Positions 55,325-64,000 of a DNA stretch of 64,000 bases are shown piece by piece. Source of the DNA: Pseudomonas triticifolii (GTDB lineage Bacteria; Pseudomonadota; Gammaproteobacteria; Pseudomonadales; Pseudomonadaceae); NCBI RefSeq assembly GCF_014358015.1, contig NZ_JACONV010000007.1:123424-187423 (forward strand). The letters are read 5' to 3'. The first letter of the stretch is position 1. Each line of letters starts with the position of its first letter. The notes under the pieces were generated by a model. That model had not been told where the DNA came from. It worked only from the letters and a program-made list of their open reading frames with translations, and made no database searches. The position numbers and the translations under genes are program-made.

Positions 55325-56089
55325 ATGATCCACAAAGACAGCCACACGCATCACATTTCCCAACAGTTCAACGCCGAACTCGAAGACGTTCGCAGCCATT
55401 TGCTCGAAATGGGTGGCCTGGTCGAGAAGCAGGTCAACGATTCGGTCACGGCGCTGATCGAAGCCGACTCGGGCCTGGCCCAGCGGGTTCGTGAGGTCGA
55501 CGACCGGATCAACCAGATGGAGCGCAACATCGACGAAGAGTGCCTGCGTATTCTGGCTCGTCGTCAGCCTGCAGCGTCGGACCTGCGCCTGATCATCAGC
55601 ATCTCCAAGTCGGTGATCGACCTGGAGCGCATCGGCGACGAGGCCACCAAGATTGCTCGTCGTGCGATCCAGCTGTGCGAAGAAGGCGAGTCGCCACGTG
55701 GCTACGTCGAAGTGCGGCATATCGGCGATCAGGTGCGCAACATGGTGCGCGATGCGCTCGACTCGTTCGCCCGCTTCGATGCGGAGCTGGCGTTGTCGGT
55801 GGCTCAGTACGACAAGGTCATCGACCGCGAGTACAAGACGGCCCTGCGTGAGCTGGCGACCTACATGATGGAAGATCCGCGTTCGATCTCCCGCGTGCTC
55901 AACGTCATCTGGGTGCTGCGTTCGCTGGAGCGCATCGGCGATCACGCGCGCAACATCTCTGAGCTGGTGATCTATCTGGTGCGTGGTACAGACGTTCGCC
56001 ACATGGGTCTCAAGCGCATGAAGGAAGAGGTGCAAGGCATCTCGGCGAGCGAAAACGCTAATGTTCCGGGCAACGCTGACGATAAGTAA
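55325..56089 (+). CDS. phoU: Phosphate signalling protein PhoU
   Basis: Protein of 254 residues with two similar three-helix halves. DRINQMERNIDEECLRILARRQPAASDLRLIIS and LERIGDEATKIA, repeated as LERIGDHARNIS, are the PhoU metal/phosphate motifs. It keeps PhoR in the kinase-off state when phosphate is plentiful. Last gene of the pst operon, followed by a strong terminator. Confidence 0.95.
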   Translation: MIHKDSHTHHISQQFNAELEDVRSHLLEMGGLVEKQVNDSVTALIEADSGLAQRVREVDDRINQMERNIDEECLRILARRQPAASDLRLIISISKSVIDLERIGDEATKIARRAIQLCEEGESPRGYVEVRHIGDQVRNMVRDALDSFARFDAELALSVAQYDKVIDREYKTALRELATYMMEDPRSISRVLNVIWVLRSLERIGDHARNISELVIYLVRGTDVRHMGLKRMKEEVQGISASENANVPGNADDK

Positions 56090-56102
56090 GATTGCCTGCA
56101 AG

Positions 56103-56132
56103 AAAACGCCCGGCACTTGCCGGGCGTTTTTC
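56103..56132 (+). terminator. Terminator of pst-phoU
   Basis: AAAACGCCCGGC-actt-GCCGGGCGTTTT, a perfect 12-base stem with a T-run, 14 bases after the phoU stop. Confidence 0.95.
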
Positions 56133-56293
56133 GTTGTGCAGACGTACATTCTCAGCCGCCTGCGGATTAAATCTCATGGCGCAGTCAATCAATATGGCAG
56201 TTGGCTATCGGTCAACGCTATGCTTGCCGAAACAAAGGGCGTGTTGGCATATCGCAGTTCGCCTCCAGGGTGAACACGTCCGCAGGAGCGTCG

Positions 56294-57190
56294 ATGAGTA
56301 AGGTCAGTGTATTGGTGGTGGATGACGCGACTTTCATTCGCGACTTGGTTAAAAAAGGGCTGCGTAATTATTTTCCCGGGATTCACACCGAGGACGCAGT
56401 CAACGGTCGCAAGGCCCAGGCTTTGCTGAGCAAAGAGTCGTTCGATCTGATTTTGTGCGATTGGGAAATGCCCGAAATGTCAGGCCTTGAACTGCTGGCC
56501 TGGTGCCGTTCGCAAGACAACTACCTCAAAACCGTGCCCTTCATCATGGTGACCAGCCGTGGTGACAAGGAAAACGTCGTACAGGCGATTCAGGCCGGCG
56601 TCAGCGATTTTGTCGGTAAGCCGTTCACCAACGAGCAATTGCTGACCAAGGTCAAGAAAGCGCTGGCCAAGGTCGGCAAGCTGGACGCTGTCATGTCCAC
56701 GGCCCCGGCGCGCATGAATTCGCCGCTCAATGATTCGCTCAGCGCACTGACCGGTGGCAAGGCCGAGGTGGTTCGCGCCGCGCCTGTCGCGGCACCGGTT
56801 TCAGGCGGTATCGCCAAGGCACCGCCCGTGGTCGCCAAGGCCGCTGAGCCTGCCGGTCGCGGACAGGGCCAGTTGCGCCTGCCCAATGGTATTCAGTCCT
56901 GCGTGATCAAGGCCTTGAGCCTTAAAGAAGCGTCGTTGGTGGTCCGTCGTAGCGACAACCTGCCTCAGGTGCTCGACAGCGCGGTGCTGGATCTGGAGCA
57001 GGGCGATAGCAACGAGGTTGCCCGCCTCAATGGCTATCTGCATTCCGTCGCCGCTTTCGAGCAGAAGCCAGACAGCGAGTGGCTGCAAGTGATCTTCCGC
57101 TTTGTCGACCAGGACGCACAGAAGATGGATTACCTGTCGCGCCTGATTGCACGCGGCACGGCACAGAAGCACTTCGTTCCAGGCGCTTGA
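56294..57190 (+). CDS. Response regulator with PilZ-like C-terminal domain
   Basis: Protein of 298 residues. A receiver domain (about 1-122) has the acidic pair in VLVVDDATFIRD, the phosphoacceptor Asp in LILCDWEMPEMSG (near 55), the Thr/Ser in VTSR and the Lys in VGKPFTNEQLL. An Ala/Pro linker leads to a C-terminal domain (about 195-298; LRLPNGIQSC, RLNGYLHSVAAFEQKPDSEWLQVIFRF) that looks PilZ-like; that call is tentative. From memory it matches PAO1 PA5364. ATG 56294 with AGGAG upstream. No kinase is adjacent. Confidence 0.85.
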   Translation: MSKVSVLVVDDATFIRDLVKKGLRNYFPGIHTEDAVNGRKAQALLSKESFDLILCDWEMPEMSGLELLAWCRSQDNYLKTVPFIMVTSRGDKENVVQAIQAGVSDFVGKPFTNEQLLTKVKKALAKVGKLDAVMSTAPARMNSPLNDSLSALTGGKAEVVRAAPVAAPVSGGIAKAPPVVAKAAEPAGRGQGQLRLPNGIQSCVIKALSLKEASLVVRRSDNLPQVLDSAVLDLEQGDSNEVARLNGYLHSVAAFEQKPDSEWLQVIFRFVDQDAQKMDYLSRLIARGTAQKHFVPGA

Positions 57191-57469
57191 TCGCCGATCA
57201 GGTCTCGTTCCGGTGTCAATGGCCGGCTTTACGTCATCGCTGTGTTTAAGAGACATGGCGATGCAAGCCGGTGGTCGGGTTCAGTTGCCGATAACATCGT
57301 TCTTCATCGTGATTGCACGCCCTTGACGTCACTATCTGTGTCTGCCTGACAAGGCTGTGCGATTTTTCGGTGCCTCTGCGTACCCGGTTTCCTCTTTGCC
57401 GCAAGCAGCGGCTTCTATTTAGTTTTTCCAGAACCCTCACGTCTCGTGAGCCCACTGGAACATCGCTAA

Positions 57470-60400
57470 ATGCCGTTACTTCAATCGAATATTTTCACCC
57501 TTGATACCCGTCAATTGCTCTTCAATGTGGCGGTTGCACTTGACCCGAATCTGCCTGCGCCCTACCTGTCCGACAACCCCGTGTTGCCCGAAGAGCACTT
57601 TCGTACGGTCCGACGGGTACTCAATCACCTGCTCGGTGACGACATCCGCTTTTCGACCCTCGGTTTGGCCCAGCCGAATGCCGAGCAGGAGCACAAGCTG
57701 TCTCTGCTTTATCAAAGCGACAAGGCGCGCCAGTTGTGCGCCGACACGTTGCACGTGCCCGAAGCCGACGTCAGTACCTGGCTGATGCATCAATTCTTCG
57801 CCCGTATTGCCTGGCTCAATGAGTCGGTCGTCGTGACCGATACGGCTCGGGCACAGCTGGAAAACTACCTGTATGTGACCTTGCCGTTCTGGGGAGGAAG
57901 TGTCGTTCTGGGGGAGGACGAGTTTTCTGAGCTGGGCGAGCTGCTTGCTCCGGTACCGGACGACTTGCGCCTGTGGATGGTGCAATTCAGGCGAGGTGCC
58001 CGTCTGGTGCCGATTGCCCAATGGGTTTCCTTGAACCCGGTACAGACACTCTATAACGGTATGGCTGCACGGCATGCCGCCGCTCACACGGACAGCGGGC
58101 AGGACGCAATCAGTCTGTTTTGCGAAAGCTTTTCACGCCTGATACCTATTACCCAGTACCGTGACCGGGAATTGCTGGACTGGCTCACCCTGAGCCTGGA
58201 AAAGGCCGATTTCTGGTCGTCGTTGACGTTGTCACTGGCGGTTACACCCGACGACGATGCGTTGCTGGGCGATTTACAGGTGGATCTTGCGACGCCGACC
58301 TCGCTGGCAACACGGGCCGGCTACTTGCGCAAGCTGGTGAGCTACGTGGTGGATCCCGACAATGAGCAGTGGGTTGAGTCTGCCATAGCCGAAGCGCGTC
58401 GGGCACCGGGCATGCGAGCGCTGTCTCTGGCCATCAGGCTAAGCTTCGAGCACTCGGGGCTGGCGTTCGAGTCGGCCATCTTGCTTGCGTCGTTGCTACT
58501 GTTTTCGGACCTGGAGTCGAGCCTTCAGCTGAGCGAGGCGCTTCCTGGCTCGCAGCATCTTGATACCGATGTTCCGCGCCTCGACAGCTGGAGCCCGCTG
58601 CGCAATGCCAACCCGCTGTTCACCCAGATGGGCATCGAAGTGCTGTGCCATTCTGACGGTACAGACCGTTCCCTGCGCCTGTCAGCCCGTGAGACATGGC
58701 ATGCCCTGATACACACGTCCTGGTTTGAATCGACCTTCTCTCCCATGCTCGACAAGATGGACTGGTACGGAGGTCGCGCCGATGAACGCGCCTCGCCTGG
58801 TATCACGCAGGCGCTGGCGGGTCGGGCAATCATCGATTACTTCCTCGGCGCGCCGCAAACCGATGGCGAATCCCTTGAGGCAAGCCTTCGAAGCGAATGG
58901 GTGCTGGATTACAGCCATCAGCAATTGAGCGAGCGCGTCAAAGCCCTGATTCGATATCGGCAGCCGGAGGCAACGACCAGCACCGTGGACATGCTGCATT
59001 ACCTGCTGCTGCGTGAGGCGATGCCGGAGTTGCTGGTGGACGGTGTGCCTGAGCATCTGCAGTACGGACGCTCCCTGCAGAGCGTGGCCTTTATTCATGG
59101 TGTGGCGCTGATCGAGGCCATGACCCCTGGGCTTTCCCTGATCACGCCTTACGACGACCTGATCACGGTCAGTGCGGACCTGAGCCAGTCTGAAGATTCC
59201 GAGGTGCACGCGTTGTGGGCCAGTACGTTGACGATTCCGGCCCTGCGCTATGCCAACGCCCAAGGTGTCATTCGATGGTCAGGTGATAACGATGTCCTTC
59301 AGGCATCCGCCGAACAGGTCAGCAAGGCGCTGAGCCATGTGCAGGCGCAGCAGGAGCAGCACGCGCAGGAATTGAACAGCCTGCTGTCGATCAAGCCGCC
59401 AGACCGCCGACAGCTTGCGCAGCACATGCTGCAGAACGCAGGCGTCGATCGCTGGCTATGGGACCAGGCCGTCAAGATCAATCATTGGCCGATCTTGCAG
59501 GATCATGGCTTCACGATTGCCTTTTCCTATTCAATCGACCATCTGACGGCGGTGGGTCAGCCCGAGGCCACGGTTCTAGAACTGGTGATGATGGGAGAGG
59601 TGTACATTCCTGGCACGCCGACGGTCCCGGAGGCTTATGCCAGCGCGTTCGATACCTTCAGCGAGGCGCTGGTCAGCGCGGAAACCGATGTCATCAAAAG
59701 GCTGCTGTACGAAATGCAGCCGGAGTCGCGTGACGAGCTGTTGAACTCGACCTGTGAGATCAGCCGGGTCCGGTTTGGCACTGAAGAAGGCACCCAAGGG
59801 CTTTTCCTGCGTTGTCAGCGAGGTGATCATCGTGAGGATTTCAAAGGCCATTCGGTCCGCGAGTTCTTTTTCGAGCTGATCCCGGCGTCCGGGGTCGCGC
59901 GCGAAGTCAGCCAGCGTTTCACTTACTCCGTCGACGGCGTCACCTGGTCCCACCCGGTCTCGATCCCTGAGGCGTTTCACCTGCGTGAGGCGCATCAACG
60001 TCGCATCGAAGAAGCCAGAACCACGCCGTTATTGCCCATGGACAGTGACGCCTACCTGACGGGCACCGTGTCGCGCGCCATCACCGCGATTCACGCCCCT
60101 GCTCAGGGCACGCTGGTTCCTTCCAGCGAACTGGTTTACCTGACCGCTGCCGATGAGCAGGCCAGCGTGGCTGCGCTGGCCGCTGCTGCGGCGACCCATT
60201 TGCTCGCAAGCTTCATGGAAAAAAGCAAAACCGAGCACCAGCACGAAACAAACTGGGAGCGCATCTGGGCCAAGGAGCGTGAGTACGCGGACACCATTGC
60301 CCGCTTCGTCATCCCTTTTTACAGCTGCATCAAGGATCTGGAGAGCGGTGACCATTCGGGTGGCGTCATCGTCGGCTGCGTGATTGATGTTGCTTTTGCG

Positions 60401-62701
60401 CTCGTGCCGCTGGGGCAGTTTGCAGGGGCGACGGCGCGCATCGTATTGCGGGCCGGGGAGATGAGTGTCTGGTCCGTCACGCGCCTGACCGGCCAGGCTG
60501 TTGGTCGCCTGATCGTGGGGCTGGCCGAGCAGAGCGGTGTGTTTGCCATACGTGACCTGCTCAGGCTCGGGTGGAAGCTGGGCCGGTTCGGCTGGACGGT
60601 ACTGATGCAGAGCGTGCCTTCGCTGAAATCCATCTTTTCCTCACGTGCCTTGACTGACGGTGCACTCAACCTGGACAAGGGTATGTACCGGATTCTGGAC
60701 ACCCCGCAGCAGCCCTGGCAGCCACGTCTCGCGGCGTCGGACAAGCGCGCAATGGTCGATGGCCGTTCTTCGGTGGCGGTGCGTGACATCGGCACCGCGC
60801 AGCAGCCGGATTTCAGGCTGCTTGATCCGCAAGCCGACCGTGTTTTCGGGAAAAGACTGACACCCTTATCCTCTGCGCAGTCCCCGGAGTTTTCCGTCCT
60901 GTCGACGGCGGACAGCATCGGTCTCGACCGCTACCCGCCTGTGCTGCCGATCACGTCGGTGGAGGACGGCTTTCATGAGGCCCGTATCGATAGACGCTGC
61001 AGCGTGAGCGCGATCAAAAGAGCGGAAGGTGAGTACGACATCCTGATCGATGGGCATGCGTATCATCTGGACGCCAGCGCCCCGGATGCCGCATTGCGCA
61101 AGCGACCGGTCGCCAGGCTTTCATCAACGACCGAAACGTTGAAAGAGACAGAGAACCTATGCCGGGTGCGCCGTGACCTGATATCAGTACCTTGTGCTAA
61201 CGGCGTCAAGCTGACCACACCTGCCCCTGAGCCTGTGCCGCCAGGCTCCACATCACCCAAGCGGACCGGCAAATACCCAAGCCATGCCATGGATGCCCGC
61301 GAGTTCACCCTCGAGAGGCGGTCTTTGGTGGCTGACGACGGAGCACAGGATCTCGATGTGTTCGTCAACGAGGGCAAGTACTGCAAGTGGTCCGGGCCGG
61401 TCGAAGCGCAGGCATCGACATCGTCGCAGGCCTCAGTCGCGACGGACAGGGCCGTTGTGCCCCTATCGGAGCGTGAGCGTGCGCTGCTCTCGCTTCCGGA
61501 AACGCCAGCCTATCTGCCGGAGTTGCAAGGCTCACTGGCAAACGATCATCTTTTGGGGCTGCCTTCGAACTTCGGGGTCGAAGACTCCAGGTCCATCTAT
61601 GAGCATGTTCCGGTCGTTGAACTGGGTGCTGTCGCGTCGGGTGTTCAGGACACACGGACCTTGCGTGGCATCCGCATGGACATTGCCGGACAGGACTGGA
61701 TCTTCGTGGAGGCCGATACGGGTGTGTTCTACAAGGCCCGAACACCGGCGCAAGGCGATCTTGCACTGACCTTTGGGCGTGTAGAGTCGGTGGAGGAAAT
61801 AAATCGTTTCATCGGCTTGTCGGAGCAGTACCGGGTGTTCCGGGAGAGTGCCAGCGCGCCCACGGATCAGAGCAATATCGCACGGCTGCTGTTCGACCTG
61901 CTTGATGAGTCCGAGCGTGCCGCCTGGAATGTCTCATGGGGTCGTCAGATAAAAACCTATGACGATTACCTCCAGTGGTGCGCGGATAACCGACAGCCAA
62001 ACACGTTGCTCAAGATGGCCGGTAACGTTCTTTCGGACGAAGGTATCCAGAAGAGATTCGTGAACCTCACCCGAGAGAGCATTCCCGACTTCAAGAAGGT
62101 CGCGCAGAGAAGTGTCCCCGAGCAGCAACACATCGCCGAAGTACTCAATAACCTGTTGCCGGTGCAAGGCTCGCAAGCCAAATGGACAGCGTTGACTCTG
62201 GATAATATTGGAACGTCGAGCGCCGCCAACAGTATTCAGAGGCAGATCAAAGGCGCCAACCTGTCATTCGCGCAGGTTTCGACCGAAGCAGGGGAGCGCG
62301 TGGTGTATTACGCGTTGTCCGGCGGACGGAGGGCGAAGAACCTCAATCTGAAACTCGACGTGGCGGAAAAAGCCGAACAGGTCTTCGATGGCGTCATATA
62401 CCGCGACGCCAGGGCGCGGATGGCCAACCGTCTACCGGACCCCGGGTTTACCAGTCTGCCGGTGCTGCGCGATGCCGAGCGTACGGTGGTCAGCGAGTTC
62501 CCTCGTCTGCAGGATTCTGAACGCCTGATTGCAACGGTCCTCAAGGAAGATCTGGCGTCCACGCCGATCACCGATATCAAGGTGTTTACGTTGATGGACA
62601 CCTGCCGCTCCTGCGGCGGTTTCGTTCTGCCACGCCTGAAGCTGGACTTTCCGGACGCACAGTTCTCCGTGACTTACCTGAAGGATTACGGCAAATCATG
62701 A
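57470..62701 (+). CDS. Giant toxin-like protein with C-terminal putative deaminase domain
   Basis: Protein of 1743 residues in one intact frame. The first 900 residues are of a large helical type found in Pseudomonas dermonecrotic/Mcf-like toxin families, with no recognised catalytic motif. A motif IPFYSCI (948-954) leads into hydrophobic segments (about 966-995 and 1020-1060), seen in pore or translocation regions of such toxins. Residues 1610-1743 (YYALSGG, ARARM, D1668-A-E1670, C1712-R-S-C1715-G-G, FPDAQFSV) fit the toxin-deaminase pattern of a zinc site made by DxE and CxxC. It would act as a secreted effector on nucleic acids or nucleotides; this is inference. No signal peptide, Rhs or RTX repeats, and no immunity-like gene beside it. 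ATG 57470 has a weak ribosome site. Confidence 0.75.
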   Translation: MPLLQSNIFTLDTRQLLFNVAVALDPNLPAPYLSDNPVLPEEHFRTVRRVLNHLLGDDIRFSTLGLAQPNAEQEHKLSLLYQSDKARQLCADTLHVPEADVSTWLMHQFFARIAWLNESVVVTDTARAQLENYLYVTLPFWGGSVVLGEDEFSELGELLAPVPDDLRLWMVQFRRGARLVPIAQWVSLNPVQTLYNGMAARHAAAHTDSGQDAISLFCESFSRLIPITQYRDRELLDWLTLSLEKADFWSSLTLSLAVTPDDDALLGDLQVDLATPTSLATRAGYLRKLVSYVVDPDNEQWVESAIAEARRAPGMRALSLAIRLSFEHSGLAFESAILLASLLLFSDLESSLQLSEALPGSQHLDTDVPRLDSWSPLRNANPLFTQMGIEVLCHSDGTDRSLRLSARETWHALIHTSWFESTFSPMLDKMDWYGGRADERASPGITQALAGRAIIDYFLGAPQTDGESLEASLRSEWVLDYSHQQLSERVKALIRYRQPEATTSTVDMLHYLLLREAMPELLVDGVPEHLQYGRSLQSVAFIHGVALIEAMTPGLSLITPYDDLITVSADLSQSEDSEVHALWASTLTIPALRYANAQGVIRWSGDNDVLQASAEQVSKALSHVQAQQEQHAQELNSLLSIKPPDRRQLAQHMLQNAGVDRWLWDQAVKINHWPILQDHGFTIAFSYSIDHLTAVGQPEATVLELVMMGEVYIPGTPTVPEAYASAFDTFSEALVSAETDVIKRLLYEMQPESRDELLNSTCEISRVRFGTEEGTQGLFLRCQRGDHREDFKGHSVREFFFELIPASGVAREVSQRFTYSVDGVTWSHPVSIPEAFHLREAHQRRIEEARTTPLLPMDSDAYLTGTVSRAITAIHAPAQGTLVPSSELVYLTAADEQASVAALAAAAATHLLASFMEKSKTEHQHETNWERIWAKEREYADTIARFVIPFYSCIKDLESGDHSGGVIVGCVIDVAFALVPLGQFAGATARIVLRAGEMSVWSVTRLTGQAVGRLIVGLAEQSGVFAIRDLLRLGWKLGRFGWTVLMQSVPSLKSIFSSRALTDGALNLDKGMYRILDTPQQPWQPRLAASDKRAMVDGRSSVAVRDIGTAQQPDFRLLDPQADRVFGKRLTPLSSAQSPEFSVLSTADSIGLDRYPPVLPITSVEDGFHEARIDRRCSVSAIKRAEGEYDILIDGHAYHLDASAPDAALRKRPVARLSSTTETLKETENLCRVRRDLISVPCANGVKLTTPAPEPVPPGSTSPKRTGKYPSHAMDAREFTLERRSLVADDGAQDLDVFVNEGKYCKWSGPVEAQASTSSQASVATDRAVVPLSERERALLSLPETPAYLPELQGSLANDHLLGLPSNFGVEDSRSIYEHVPVVELGAVASGVQDTRTLRGIRMDIAGQDWIFVEADTGVFYKARTPAQGDLALTFGRVESVEEINRFIGLSEQYRVFRESASAPTDQSNIARLLFDLLDESERAAWNVSWGRQIKTYDDYLQWCADNRQPNTLLKMAGNVLSDEGIQKRFVNLTRESIPDFKKVAQRSVPEQQHIAEVLNNLLPVQGSQAKWTALTLDNIGTSSAANSIQRQIKGANLSFAQVSTEAGERVVYYALSGGRRAKNLNLKLDVAEKAEQVFDGVIYRDARARMANRLPDPGFTSLPVLRDAERTVVSEFPRLQDSERLIATVLKEDLASTPITDIKVFTLMDTCRSCGGFVLPRLKLDFPDAQFSVTYLKDYGKS

Positions 62702-62840
62702 GGCCTTCGTCGTGGCGCCTGGCCGGTCATGCGGCGCCGCGACCCAATGGCGTGTGTTTCTTGACGCCCGTGCTGTTGCCAATTGAAACCGCTGTGTCCT
62801 CTTCTGCCTGCAACGCTGCTAGGCTTGGCAACCATTGTCC

Positions 62841-63761
62841 ATGAACCAGACCCTCCTGATGCTTGAACGCCTGTTGATCCTGATCGTCCTGACCGTGGCC
62901 GCTCCCGCTGCCTGGGCGATCACGATCTATAAAACCACCGATGCCGACGGCGTCGTTTCGTTCTCGGATCGACCTTCGCCCGGAGCCTCCGTGCTGGTTT
63001 TCCGGGACCGGATGGTCGAGCGCATCGAGCAGCAGGTGCATTTGAGTATCAAGCGGGAGCAGGGTGTTCACAGTCTGTATGTACGCAATGACCTGCATGC
63101 GCCGGTCGAGGTGGAGCTGAAGCTTTCCAGCGTCAAGAACGTACTGGGCGTGTCAGGTTCGTCCACGACCCTTCGTCGCACGATCGCGGCGCGTACCAAC
63201 GAGCGTGTGGTGGTGCTGAGCCCCAAGGTCGCAGGCAAGGCGATGAATTATGCCTCGGTGCTGACCTCGACCCTGGGCGACCCACGCAGCACGGCGCAGT
63301 CCTACCGCTATCCGTTGCCTTGGGTGGGCGGTCCGTTTCGCCTGACCCAGGGGCCAGGTGGCAAATACAGCCACTATGGCATCAAGGGGCGCTACGCGAT
63401 GGACATCGCCATGCCTGAAGGCACACCGATCATCGCGGCGCGTGGCGGCACGGTGATCAAGGTCGAGAACAGCCAGTCAGGCAGGGGGGCGAACGCTTCC
63501 GGCAACTTTGTGCGCATCCTGCATGACGACGGCACCATGGGCGTTTATCTGCACCTGATGCGCGGCTCGGTCAGTGTTGCTGAAGGGCAGCGGGTCAGCG
63601 TTGGCAGCCCGCTGGCACGCTCGGGCAATACCGGCAACAGCACCGGCCCGCACCTGCACTTTGTCGTGCAGCGCAACACTGGCCATGAACTGGTCTCTAT
63701 CCCTTACGAGTTTGCCCAGCCCGTGCAGAGCCTGCCCAACTTCGCGGTGGGCGGGAATTAG
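62841..63761 (+). CDS. M23-family peptidoglycan endopeptidase
   Basis: Protein of 306 residues with a signal peptide ending near AAWAI. A DUF4124-like start (TIYKTTDADGVVSFSDRP, about 25-42) precedes the M23/LytM domain (about 175-290) with zinc ligands in HYGIKGRYAMDIAMPEG and HLHF near 272. It would cut peptide cross-links in the cell wall. From memory it matches PAO1 PA5363, which there directly follows the response-regulator gene. ATG 62841 gives the signal peptide; TTG 62835 is not needed. Confidence 0.9.
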   Translation: MNQTLLMLERLLILIVLTVAAPAAWAITIYKTTDADGVVSFSDRPSPGASVLVFRDRMVERIEQQVHLSIKREQGVHSLYVRNDLHAPVEVELKLSSVKNVLGVSGSSTTLRRTIAARTNERVVVLSPKVAGKAMNYASVLTSTLGDPRSTAQSYRYPLPWVGGPFRLTQGPGGKYSHYGIKGRYAMDIAMPEGTPIIAARGGTVIKVENSQSGRGANASGNFVRILHDDGTMGVYLHLMRGSVSVAEGQRVSVGSPLARSGNTGNSTGPHLHFVVQRNTGHELVSIPYEFAQPVQSLPNFAVGGN

Positions 63762-63807
63762 CAACCTGTTTGCCTGAGCAAAAGCGCATGGGCACGTGCT
63801 GTGTCGG

Positions 63808-63832
63808 CAAGATTGTCTATAGCGCTGTCCAC
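63808..63832 (+). repeat. 25-base direct repeat, copy 1
   Basis: Starts gcaagattgtctatagcgct and ends gtcca. An identical copy is at 63976-64000. The two flank the REP pair at 63858-63947. Confidence 0.85.
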
Positions 63833-63857
63833 GCTATCAGGCGCAATTCAACACTTC

Positions 63858-63947
63858 GTGGGAGCGAGCTTGCTCGCGAAGACTATGTTTCGAACGCCGT
63901 ATCTCTGGCGGATGAACCGGCCTCTTCGTGAGCAAGCTCACTCCCAC
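63858..63947. repeat. REP pair (inverted)
   Basis: gtgggagcgagcttgctcgc at 63858 is mirrored by gtgagcaagctcactcccac ending at 63947, with 45 to 50 bases between. It is flanked by 25-base direct repeats. Confidence 0.88.
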
Positions 63948-63975
63948 GGGACGTGTGTGCGGAGCATGGGTGTTA

Positions 63976-64000
63976 GCAAGATTGTCTATAGCGCTGTCCA
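63976..64000 (+). repeat. 25-base direct repeat, copy 2 (may continue)
   Basis: Identical over 25 bases to 63808-63832 and cut by the window end, so the true repeat may be longer. Confidence 0.85.

Noticed and set aside
62727..63098. Minus-strand frame as an immunity gene for the giant toxin
   Set aside because: It overlaps the signal peptide and start of the M23 peptidase on the other strand and has no plausible start context.

Overview
The window looks like a chromosomal segment of a Pseudomonas of the P. syringae group. It is GC-rich and gene-dense. It carries the typical Pseudomonas long forms of PstC and PstA, the two-subunit pyruvate carboxylase with its LysR regulator, and many short REP elements of the 'gtgggag...ctcccac' kind. 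From memory, several blocks match P. aeruginosa PAO1 neighbourhoods not far from oriC: uvrD with a GGDEF/EAL gene, the pycR-pycA-pycB block, pst-phoU, and the Zur-linked CobW/amidase genes. A parS-like palindrome at 8737-8752 fits that position.

Layout. 1-5000: an operon of three SPFH (HflK/HflC-like) membrane proteins, one with a very His-rich N-terminus, translationally coupled to a metal P-type ATPase. 5290-8030: lipid genes, a cyclopropane fatty acid synthase and a cardiolipin synthase, tail to tail. 8198-14430: a zinc-limitation block with a Tat-type amidase, two CobW/COG0523 GTPases, a DUF1826 protein and small secreted proteins around a strong Zur-box palindrome. 14544-21987: pdxY, a thioesterase, a CPA2 antiporter, a SUKH protein, a Tim44-like protein and uvrD. 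22275-30540: a GGDEF-EAL protein, a HexR-like RpiR regulator with its probable operator, a PA3496-like small protein, and pycR divergent from pycA-pycB. 30864-36559: two GNAT acetyltransferases and a PaiB-like protein divergent from a MocR regulator, then a YeeE/YedE transporter and a bestrophin-like channel. 36683-42060: asparaginase, alanine/glycine symporter and aspartase, with a LysR regulator divergent from aspartase; together these would take asparagine to aspartate to fumarate. 42101-49087: a small secreted metzincin-like protein, purE-purK with a terminator-like leader, and housekeeping genes up to an MHS-type dicarboxylate transporter. 49149-57190: PHO boxes, pstS, pstC-pstA-pstB-phoU and a response regulator. 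57470-62701: a 1743-residue toxin-like protein ending in a putative zinc deaminase domain. 62841-63761: an M23 peptidase, followed by a REP pair between 25-base direct repeats.

The most unusual items are the giant deaminase-type toxin with no visible immunity gene beside it, the His-rich SPFH/P-type ATPase operon, the parS-like site, the small metzincin, and a 12-base-periodic run of DnaA-box-like 9-mers inside the MocR gene. No tRNA, rRNA, CRISPR array, insertion sequence or prophage was seen. All names come from reading motifs and from memory of the families; no database search was run.
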